Shown here: in pieces, positions 1 to 5,016 of the stretch
Layout of the letters: the number at the start of each line of letters is the position of its first letter
How positions within the stretch are numbered: the first letter of the stretch is position 1
Origin: Chloroflexota bacterium
GTDB taxonomy: Bacteria > Chloroflexota > Dehalococcoidia > UBA2979
Assembly (NCBI GenBank): GCA_009391845.1
Contig: QWJG01000025.1
Span: forward strand, 1 to 5,970
DNA length: 5,970 bases
Direction of reading: 5' to 3'
The notes under the pieces: generated by a model
The model's database searches: none
What the model saw: the letters and a program-made list of their open reading frames with translations, nothing else
Told to the model about the DNA's origin: nothing
Position numbers and translations under genes: made by a program

Positions 1-468
1 GAGCGACGCCCACGCCTCCAGCAGTGTCCCGTCCACCGTGAAGTGGTCCGCGGAGAGCAGTCGTCGCCGCCGCGCCTCGGCCACCACCTCGGCGAAGAAG
101 GCGCCGGAGACGTCGTGCGCGAGCAGTCGCTCACGGTTCTTCGAGAACGTGGAGGGATCGAACGGGTCATCGCTGACGTTGAGGTCGAGGAACCACTTGA
201 AGAGCAGGTCGTAGCGCAGCCGCTCACAGAACTGGCGCTCACTGCGAATCGAGTACAGCGCAATCAGCAGGCTCGCCTTGAGCAGATGTTCCGGCGGGAT
301 CGAGGGGCGGCCGCGCTTGGCGTACATCGCGTTGAACAGTGGCGAGAGTCGCACCAGTGCCGATTCGACGATCGGCTTGATGCGACGGATCGGGTGGTCC
401 TCGGGGATGAATGAGTCCGGCGTCACCGCCAGAAGCATGTTCGCCTGACGTTCAGCGTCACCTCGCAC
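1..468 (-). CDS. IS5-family DDE transposase, N-terminal part (partial)
   Basis: This is the N-terminal 156 residues of a DDE-type transposase, which cuts and joins the ends of its own insertion sequence. The protein opens with RGDAERQANMLLAVTPDSF, then DHPIRRIKPIV (24-34) and GRPSIPPEHLLKASLLIALY (53-72). These match the DUF772-type N-terminal domain common in IS5/IS1182-like transposases. RSERQFCERLRYDLLFKWFL (75-94) and DPSTFSKNRERLL (104-116) are equally typical. DHFTVDGTLLEAWAS (141-155) carries D146, the likely first catalytic aspartate. I chose the GTG at 468-466 because a GGAGG sits 6 nt upstream and the family's conserved RGDAERQ begins right after it; the ATG at 438 would cut that motif off. 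The reading frame is undamaged up to the window edge, and the catalytic core with the other two acidic residues lies outside. Family assignment is firm; the subgroup (IS5 versus IS1182) is less sure. Confidence 0.9.
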   Translation of the reverse strand, partial: MRGDAERQANMLLAVTPDSFIPEDHPIRRIKPIVESALVRLSPLFNAMYAKRGRPSIPPEHLLKASLLIALYSIRSERQFCERLRYDLLFKWFLDLNVSDDPFDPSTFSKNRERLLAHDVSGAFFAEVVAEARRRRLLSADHFTVDGTLLEAWASL

Positions 469-474
469 CGGGCA

Positions 475-479
475 CCTCC
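475..479 (-). promoter_or_regulatory. Shine-Dalgarno of the transposase gene
   Basis: GGAGG on the minus strand lies 6 nt before the GTG at 468. It decides the start in favour of this GTG over the internal ATG at 438. Confidence 0.6.
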
Positions 480-501
480 AGTCCGTGCCCCCGCCAGCGC
501 G

Positions 502-507
502 ATTCTA
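502..507 (-). promoter_or_regulatory. Candidate -10 box for the transposase
   Basis: TAGAAT on the minus strand matches the sigma-70-type -10 consensus at five of six positions. It lies inside the element end, about 34 nt before the GTG start, leaving a plausible short leader that contains the Shine-Dalgarno. I find no good -35 hexamer at 16-18 nt upstream (GATCGT at the 17-nt position), so the promoter is either weak or driven from outside the element. Confidence 0.35.
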
Positions 508-540
508 CCGCCCAACAGTCCCCGACGATCCCTCCGCCAG

Positions 541-559
541 CCCTTTTTCAGCACCCTGC
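541..559 (-). repeat. Probable terminal inverted repeat of the insertion sequence
   Basis: On the minus strand the outermost bases read GCAGGGTGCTGAAAAAGGG. The form resembles, from memory, IS5/IS1182-type termini, and it lies about 90 bp outside the transposase start, a normal distance. It meets CTAG at 559-562, so the exact element/target junction is uncertain by a few bases. The partner repeat is not in the window. Confidence 0.5.
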
Positions 560-562
560 TAG

Positions 563-606
563 TCCCGTTTCGGGAACCCCGAGCGCGATCGTACCGTTCG
601 CGCTCG
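563..606. repeat. Two adjacent inverted repeats beside the IS end
   Basis: Two hairpin-forming inverted repeats lie back to back just outside the insertion sequence. The first is TCCCG-TTT-CGGGA (563-575). The second is CGAGCGCGA (580-588) paired with TCGCGCTCG (598-606), a perfect 9-bp stem around a 9-nt loop; two more pairs can form inside the loop after one mismatch. Neither is followed by a T-run on either strand, so they are not textbook intrinsic terminators. They may be a terminator-like hairpin that served as the IS target, or an imperfect operator or attenuator. The stem sequences are plainly visible; the function is not. Confidence 0.55.
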
Positions 607-653
607 TGCCTCGCGTGCAGTTCCTCGCCTCTGAATCGTCGCCCAACGCCACC

Positions 654-773
654 ATGACCGCTCCGACGTTGTCGCGCGCGGTCGTCGATCAGGGGATCGC
701 GGCAATCGAGGCAGCCGCCGCGGACGCCCTCGAAGTGCGCGACCGCTACTCCGAGGTGCCGTCCGCCGAGTAG
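654..773 (+). CDS. Doubtful 39-codon ORF
   Basis: From ATG 654 a 39-residue peptide (beginning MTAPTLSRAVVDQGI, ending YSEVPSAE) reads to TAG at 771-773. I recognise no family. Codon third positions are mostly G or C, as in the neighbouring genes, and the middle (IAAIEAAAADALEVRDRY) looks helical. Against it, no Shine-Dalgarno precedes the ATG, or the alternative in-frame GTG at 606, and the same frame stays open upstream through the insertion sequence, where it is surely noncoding. In such GC-rich DNA this can arise by chance. It could be a small gene or a remnant, and it is listed mainly because the 562-851 stretch holds nothing else gene-like. Confidence 0.15.
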   Translation: MTAPTLSRAVVDQGIAAIEAAAADALEVRDRYSEVPSAE

Positions 774-817
774 CCCGCCGCCGTCCGCGCGCGCTACCCT
801 CCGCCGCCTGACGCGCG

Positions 818-836
818 CGACCACGCCCGACCACGC
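818..836 (+). repeat. 9-bp direct repeat, 10-bp period, upstream of the EamA gene
   Basis: CGACCACGC occurs at 818-826 and again at 828-836, spaced one helical turn, ending 3 nt before the Shine-Dalgarno of the downstream gene. The position and spacing fit a tandem operator half-site, but a chance repeat in GC-rich DNA is equally possible. The only -10-like sequence nearby is TACCCT at 795-800, which is weak. Confidence 0.3.
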
Positions 837-851
837 AACGGAGCCCTCGAG

Positions 852-1775
852 GTGACCGACCGACCGCCGCCGGATCAGCGCGGCCCGCTCAGCGGGCGCG
901 CCACGGCCTTCGCGCTGCTGCTGGCCGCGCTCTGGGGTGGTAACCCGGTGGCGGCGAAGGCCGGGCTCGACGACGCGCCACCGCTGCGACTGGGCTGGAT
1001 GCGCTTCGTGATCGGGTCGGTGGTGGTGGTCGCGTGGGCGCTGATCACGCGCCAGTCGTTCCGCGTGCGGCGATCGGAGTGGCTACCGCTTGCCGGCCTC
1101 GGGCTACTGTTCTCGGCGCAGATCGGGTTCATGAACGTGGGGCAGGACCGGACGACCGCCGGGCACGCGGCGGTGATCACGGCCACCTTCCCACTCTGGA
1201 CCGGGTTGATCGCTCACTTCCTGGTGCCGGGCGACCGCCTCAATCGCGCCCGCGTTGCTGGGACGGTACTCGCCTACCTCGGCGTGGTGGCGCTCTTCTC
1301 GACCGGGCTGGGGGGAGGGGCCACCGTTGGCGGCAACCTGTTGATGCTCGTGTCAGCCGTGCTGCTCGGCTCGCGCCAGATCTACCTGTCACAGGCGGCG
1401 CAGGGGATCGCGATTCACAAGCTGTTGCTGGCACAGAGCATCGTCGGGGTGACGATCTTCGTGATCGCGAGCAGCCTGTTCGAATCGGATCCGTACGTGG
1501 CGACGGAGCGGCTGGCGGTTTCGTTGCTCTACCAGGGCGTCGTGGTCGCCGGGTTCGGGTTCATCGGGAACACCTGGCTGCTCCAGCGTTACCTGCCGTC
1601 GGGCGTCGCCGCGCTGCAGCTCACCACACCGTTCTTCGCCGTCGCGGCCGGTGCGATCGTCCTCGGCGAGCACGTCGGCCCGGAGCTGATCGTCGGCGCG
1701 ACGCTGGTGGTCGTCGGGCAGCTCATCGCGCGCGGTGCTGAGCTGCGGCGCGCGCTGCGGCGCGCGGCCGCCTAG
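852..1775 (+). CDS. EamA/DMT-family transporter
   Basis: An inner-membrane permease of the drug/metabolite transporter superfamily, whose members move small metabolites, often exporting amino acids or their derivatives. The substrate cannot be read from the sequence. At 307 residues it is the usual length for two EamA repeats of five helices each. Repeat 1 begins at about residue 18 with LLAALWGGNPVAAKAGL (24-40), a characteristic first-helix signature, and ends near residue 150; it contains TFPLWTGLIAHFLVPGDRL (112-130). Repeat 2 spans about 158-295 and contains LQLTTPFFAVAAGAIVLGE (255-273) and a last helix at about 279-294. The C-terminus is a short basic tail with LRRA twice in tandem. 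The GTG start at 852 has GGAG at 840-843, 8 nt upstream. It appears to be a single-gene unit; the next gene converges on it with three bases between the stops. Family assignment is firm. Confidence 0.93.
   Translation: MTDRPPPDQRGPLSGRATAFALLLAALWGGNPVAAKAGLDDAPPLRLGWMRFVIGSVVVVAWALITRQSFRVRRSEWLPLAGLGLLFSAQIGFMNVGQDRTTAGHAAVITATFPLWTGLIAHFLVPGDRLNRARVAGTVLAYLGVVALFSTGLGGGATVGGNLLMLVSAVLLGSRQIYLSQAAQGIAIHKLLLAQSIVGVTIFVIASSLFESDPYVATERLAVSLLYQGVVVAGFGFIGNTWLLQRYLPSGVAALQLTTPFFAVAAGAIVLGEHVGPELIVGATLVVVGQLIARGAELRRALRRAAA
1743..1766 (+). repeat. 12-bp perfect tandem duplication at the EamA gene 3' end
   Basis: CTGCGGCGCGCG is repeated head to tail at 1743-1754 and 1755-1766, in frame, encoding LRRA-LRRA in the cytoplasmic tail of the transporter. 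It lies immediately before the stop and looks like a recent slippage duplication. Confidence 0.7.
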
Positions 1776-1778
1776 CGG

Positions 1779-4082
1779 TTAGTCCCCGCCGGCCGCCTCG
1801 GCCTCGACAGGGGCGCTGCCCTCGACGTGGATGACCGGCAGGATGCGGTCCAGCCAGCCGGGCAGCCACCAGTTGCCTTTGCCCAGCAGCTCCATCGTCG
1901 CGGGGACGAGGAGCATGCGAACGATCGAGGCGTCCAGCAGGATCGCCGTGGCGAGGCCGACGCCGAAGAGCTTGATGGTGCGGTCATCCTCGAAGACGAA
2001 GCTGCCGAAGACGACGACCATGATCGCGGCCGCCGCGGTGATGACACGCGCGGTCGAGGCGAGCCCATCCGCGACCGAACCGACCGGATCGCCGGTGCGA
2101 TCGAACTCCTCGCGCACGCGCGAGAGCAGGAAGACTTCGTAGTCCATCGAGAGGCCGAAGACGATGGCGAACATCATCATCGGGATGAACGGCTCGATCG
2201 GGCCGCCGGAGACGCCGACGAGTGAGCCGAGGAAGCCCCACTGGAAGATGACGACGACGACGCCGTAGGCGGCGGCGATCGACAGCATATTCATCACGAC
2301 GGCCTTCACCGGCACCAGCACGGATCGGAAGACGGCCATCAGCAGCAGGAAGGAGAGCGCGAGCACCGCTCCGAAGAAGAGGAAGATGCGCGTGGAGAGG
2401 TAGCTGGTGAAGTCGATGCCGACCGCGACGTTGCCGGTGATGTTGACCTCGAGGGTGGAGCCCGCCACCGCGGCTGGCACCACCTCACGGCGCAGGTGCT
2501 TCACGAGATCGAAAGTCTCCTGATCCTGCGGCGCGGTCGTCGGGATGACCTGGACCAGGTACGCGGCGGATGCCGCCGGGTCCGCGGGGTTACTGGGGAA
2601 CGGCGGGGCGACCGAGGCAACGCCGGGGGTCTCCGCGAACGCGTCGAGCAATGTCTGCAGGACCGCGCCGTCCGAGGGCTGCATCACCTCGACGGTGACG
2701 AGCAGCGGGCCGTTGAAGCCGGGGCCGAAGCCCTCGGCGAGGAGGTCATAGGCGCGGCGGGTGGAGGTGCTCTCGGCGTAGTTGCCCTCGTCGGAGAAAC
2801 CGAGGCGGAGCGTCAGGATGGGCGCGGCCAGGGCGAGGAGCGCCACGGTCCCGATGATCAGCCAGGTCCACGGGTGCGCCTGGATCAGGCGGCTCCAGCG
2901 GTAGGCGAGCGTCTGGTTGACCGGGGTCGGTGCTCCGCGCGGGACGTGGCGATTGAGACCGGGGATCCAGCGGCCCACGATGAAGAGCACGAGCGCGACG
3001 AGCATCGCGAGGCCGAGCAGCGGCTGACCGATGCCGAGGCCGAGCAGCGCCAGCGAGATCAAGCCGGCGGCGACGAGCGCATACCAGGGGGTGATCTCAA
3101 CGCGCTCACGGGCGAAGCCGAGCAGTGCGGGCAGCAGCGTCACCGAGGCCATCATGGTGACGGCGACGGTGATCGCCGCGCCGATGCCCATGCCGGAGAT
3201 GAACGCGATCCCCATCAGCAGCATGCCGAGGAGTGAGATCACGACCGTGATGCCGGCGAAGATCACCGCCCGCCCGGCGGTATCGAGCGCCAGGACGGTC
3301 GCTTCCTCCGGATCGAGCCCGGCGTGCAGGCCCTCGCGGTAACGGGTGACGATGAAGAGGGCGTAGTCGATGCCGACGCCGAGCCCGATCATCGCGCCGA
3401 TGGTGGTGGCGAAGTCCGGCATCGCGAGGACGTGCGAGGTGAGTGTGGTGAGCGCGATTCCGACGCTGACGCCGGCGACAGCGACGCTGATCGGGAGGCC
3501 CATCGCGAGCACGGAGCCGAAGGCGACGATCAGCACCACGACCGCGAACGAGAGGCCGACGAACTCCGACTGCGGCGGCTTGAACTCCGCGAGCGCCTGC
3601 CCGCCGATCTCGATGCGCAGGCCATCGAGGACCGGCGCCGCCTCGGCGATGTCGGTGCCGATCAGGCCGGTCTGGGTGAAGTCGAGATCTGGGTCCAGCA
3701 CGACGGAGGCGTAGGCGACGGTGCGATCGTCGCTCACCTGCGTGGCGGCGCCGATGCCCTCGTAGGGGCTGGAGACGGTGACGCCCTCGATAGCGGCGGC
3801 GGTAGCGAAGAGCGCTTCCATCTCGGTGCGGACGGTGGGGTCGTCGATCCCGGCGTCGGTGGTGAACACGATCGAGCCGCTCTGGCCGCTCCCGAACCCG
3901 CCGAAGTTCTCGTCCAGCGCGTCGAAGCCGTTGCGACTCTCCGAATCCGGGATTTCGAAGGCGCCGTTCCATGCCGATCCGACCGCGAACACCGTGCCGA
4001 ACACGGCGACGATGCCGAGGATCCAGATCCCAACGGTGAGCCAGCGATTGCGGAAACACCAACGACCGAGGCTCTGGAGCAC
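1779..4082 (-). CDS. MMPL-family (RND superfamily) transporter
   Basis: A large inner-membrane exporter of the MMPL branch of the RND superfamily, whose members use the proton gradient to move lipids, lipid precursors or hydrophobic compounds outward. The 767 residues show the expected duplicated plan: TM1 (14-35), an extracytoplasmic domain (about 36-170), a helix block (173-322), TM7 (406-427), a second extracytoplasmic domain (about 428-560) and a helix block (564-727). Each half has the proton-relay motif: GVGIDYALFIVTRYREG (D239, Y240) and GLSMDYEVFLLSRVREEF (D647, Y648). Two extra hydrophobic stretches (about 333-350 and 351-370) lie between the halves, giving about 14 predicted helices rather than 12. 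The GTG start at 4082-4080 is supported by GAGAGG at 4096-4091, 8 nt upstream. It lies downstream of the co-oriented Lit-like gene. The substrate is unknown, and no long cytoplasmic tail of mycobacterial MmpL type is present. Family assignment is firm. Confidence 0.93.
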   Translation of the reverse strand: MLQSLGRWCFRNRWLTVGIWILGIVAVFGTVFAVGSAWNGAFEIPDSESRNGFDALDENFGGFGSGQSGSIVFTTDAGIDDPTVRTEMEALFATAAAIEGVTVSSPYEGIGAATQVSDDRTVAYASVVLDPDLDFTQTGLIGTDIAEAAPVLDGLRIEIGGQALAEFKPPQSEFVGLSFAVVVLIVAFGSVLAMGLPISVAVAGVSVGIALTTLTSHVLAMPDFATTIGAMIGLGVGIDYALFIVTRYREGLHAGLDPEEATVLALDTAGRAVIFAGITVVISLLGMLLMGIAFISGMGIGAAITVAVTMMASVTLLPALLGFARERVEITPWYALVAAGLISLALLGLGIGQPLLGLAMLVALVLFIVGRWIPGLNRHVPRGAPTPVNQTLAYRWSRLIQAHPWTWLIIGTVALLALAAPILTLRLGFSDEGNYAESTSTRRAYDLLAEGFGPGFNGPLLVTVEVMQPSDGAVLQTLLDAFAETPGVASVAPPFPSNPADPAASAAYLVQVIPTTAPQDQETFDLVKHLRREVVPAAVAGSTLEVNITGNVAVGIDFTSYLSTRIFLFFGAVLALSFLLLMAVFRSVLVPVKAVVMNMLSIAAAYGVVVVIFQWGFLGSLVGVSGGPIEPFIPMMMFAIVFGLSMDYEVFLLSRVREEFDRTGDPVGSVADGLASTARVITAAAAIMVVVFGSFVFEDDRTIKLFGVGLATAILLDASIVRMLLVPATMELLGKGNWWLPGWLDRILPVIHVEGSAPVEAEAAGGD

Positions 4083-4249
4083 GTGGCAATCCTCTCGGCC
4101 GGGCGCGGCGGCGCCGGCGGACGACTAACTCGAACGGTGTCTCAACACTCGTCTAACCAGTGGACTCCCGGGCGTGCGCACGGGCAACCCCGCCGGCGCG
4201 GGCTTCGATGACAAGCGTCAAGAGGGCGAGGGCCTGCGTTGGTGGGCGG
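4083..4249 (-). other. Gap between the Lit-like and MMPL genes (leader/candidate control region)
   Basis: This 167-bp gap lies upstream of the MMPL gene and downstream of the Lit-like stop. It contains the MMPL Shine-Dalgarno (4091-4096), a noticeably less GC-rich patch (4122-4159) with an imperfect dyad around GTGT-CTCA-ACAC (4137-4148), and a short GC hairpin CCCGC-CGGC-GCGGG (4189-4202) without a T-run. I find no convincing -35/-10 pair on the minus strand. Whether the MMPL gene has its own promoter here or is read through from the Lit-like gene cannot be settled by eye. No ORF in the gap looks real. Confidence 0.35.
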
Positions 4250-4996
4250 TTAGCCCCCGGCGATCGCATCGAGCGCGGCGCGCTCGCTTGGCGTCCAGCG
4301 CGTTCGCCGCGAGTCCTCCCAGACGAGGTAGCCGTAGCCGGCGAGGGCGACGAGACCGCCCTGCATCGCGGTAATCACGCCCACGGCCAGCGTCACATCG
4401 AACCAGAAGCCCTGCGGGAACATCTGGATCAGGCGATCGGTGGCGGGGTTGAGCTGCCAGAAGTCGTTGCTGAAGGACAGCAGGTGGAACTGTTCGAAGA
4501 GTGTGTCGAAGCCGAGCAACACGGCGATCGCCCCGGCGCCAAGGGTGGCGACGGTTGCGCCGCCGGCGAGCAACGACTGGGTGGCGAGTTCGCGAAGCGC
4601 GCGCTCTCGGCTCCAGAGGAACACGACCACGATGTACGACACGAGATAGACGAAGGCGATCTCTTGGAGGCGGAAGGAGAACTGCATGAGGCTGCGCACG
4701 TCGCGCATGTGCAGGACCTCGCGCTGCGTGTAGAGCGCCTGCTGCTCGCCGTCCACGACGACGCGGACATCGAGGAGTTCGTCTCCTGAGCCGGTGCGGA
4801 AGTAATCGACGATCTCGCCGGTAGCGGCGTCCAGTTGTGCACGGTCGATGCCGGTGCGGAGCGGCGCGTCGTACTGGCGGTAGGAGTAGCTGTAGACCCG
4901 CGGCTCAGTCGCGGCGATCCGGACGTTGGTGAGCAGCAGGAAGACCGGCACGGCGATGATGAAGAGGACGGTGGCGATCCAGCGGGTGGTGAGCAC
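4250..4996 (-). CDS. DUF1461/TIGR01906 membrane protein, Lit-like (lipoprotein intramolecular transacylase family)
   Basis: A polytopic membrane protein of the DUF1461 (TIGR01906) family. Characterised Firmicute members, named Lit, move an acyl chain from the lipid part of a lipoprotein to its N-terminal cysteine, giving lyso-form lipoproteins. From the GTG start it has 248 residues and four hydrophobic helices (about 6-24, 111-128, 140-162, 200-226) with an extracytoplasmic region (25-110). Family hallmarks are visible: LLTNVR after helix 1, EVLHMRDVRSLM (H96), FHLLSFSNDFW (H171) and MFPQGFWFD (192-200). The two histidines are 75 residues apart, close to the spacing of the catalytic His pair recalled for Bacillus cereus Lit (85 and 157). 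I prefer GTG 4996: it starts right before helix 1 and lies 6 nt after a TATACT box. The alternative ATG at 5026 adds 10 residues but would overlap the mazG start and bury that box. The family is firm; transacylase activity here is inferred. Confidence 0.85.
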   Translation of the reverse strand: MLTTRWIATVLFIIAVPVFLLLTNVRIAATEPRVYSYSYRQYDAPLRTGIDRAQLDAATGEIVDYFRTGSGDELLDVRVVVDGEQQALYTQREVLHMRDVRSLMQFSFRLQEIAFVYLVSYIVVVFLWSRERALRELATQSLLAGGATVATLGAGAIAVLLGFDTLFEQFHLLSFSNDFWQLNPATDRLIQMFPQGFWFDVTLAVGVITAMQGGLVALAGYGYLVWEDSRRTRWTPSERAALDAIAGG

Positions 4997-5002
4997 GTCG
5001 CC

Positions 5003-5010
5003 AGTATACT
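5003..5010. promoter_or_regulatory. Palindromic bidirectional -10 element between the Lit-like and mazG genes
   Basis: The palindrome AGTATACT presents TATACT on both strands: 5005-5010 on the plus strand and 5008-5003 on the minus strand. Each copy is followed by exactly 6 nt and then a start codon: ATG 5017 for mazG on the right and GTG 4996 for the Lit-like gene on the left. Transcription normally begins about 6-7 nt after a -10 box, so both transcripts would start at or next to their start codons, and neither gene has a Shine-Dalgarno there. No clear -35 hexamers are seen on either side. TATACT matches the consensus at five of six positions and stands out in very GC-rich DNA. Confidence 0.6.
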
Positions 5011-5016
5011 TCGCGC

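Larger units (their letters stand above)
1..559 (-). mobile_element. IS5-superfamily insertion sequence, 5' end (partial, cut by window edge)
   Basis: The segment reads on the minus strand as one end of an insertion sequence. From outside in it has a terminal-repeat-like stretch (541-559), a candidate -10 box (502-507), a Shine-Dalgarno (475-479) and a transposase reading frame that runs off the left edge. The outer end GCAGGGTGCTGAAAAAG resembles, from memory, terminal repeats of IS5/IS1182-type elements. It abuts a CTAG tetranucleotide (559-562), a target sequence used by some IS5-group elements. The boundary is inferred from one end only, because the other end and any target duplication lie outside the window. 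Intactness of the element cannot be judged. Confidence 0.72.

Noticed and set aside
43..414. Plus-strand ORF of 123 codons opposite the transposase
   Set aside because: It is the reverse shadow of the transposase, whose minus-strand product has clear family motifs.
795..800. TACCCT as a -10 box for the EamA gene
   Set aside because: The match is weak and there is no -35; such hexamers are expected by chance.
423..834. Minus-strand ORFs covering the gap right of the insertion sequence
   Set aside because: The products are Arg/Gly-rich low-complexity translations typical of noncoding frames in GC-rich DNA, and they cross the IS end.
4189..4202. GC hairpin after the Lit-like gene as an intrinsic terminator
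   Set aside because: The stem is only 5 bp and no T-run follows on the minus strand.
3324..4211. Plus-strand ORF of 295 codons, acidic and His/Asp/Gly/Glu-rich
   Set aside because: It is antisense to the MMPL gene and has the typical composition of a mirrored membrane-protein gene.
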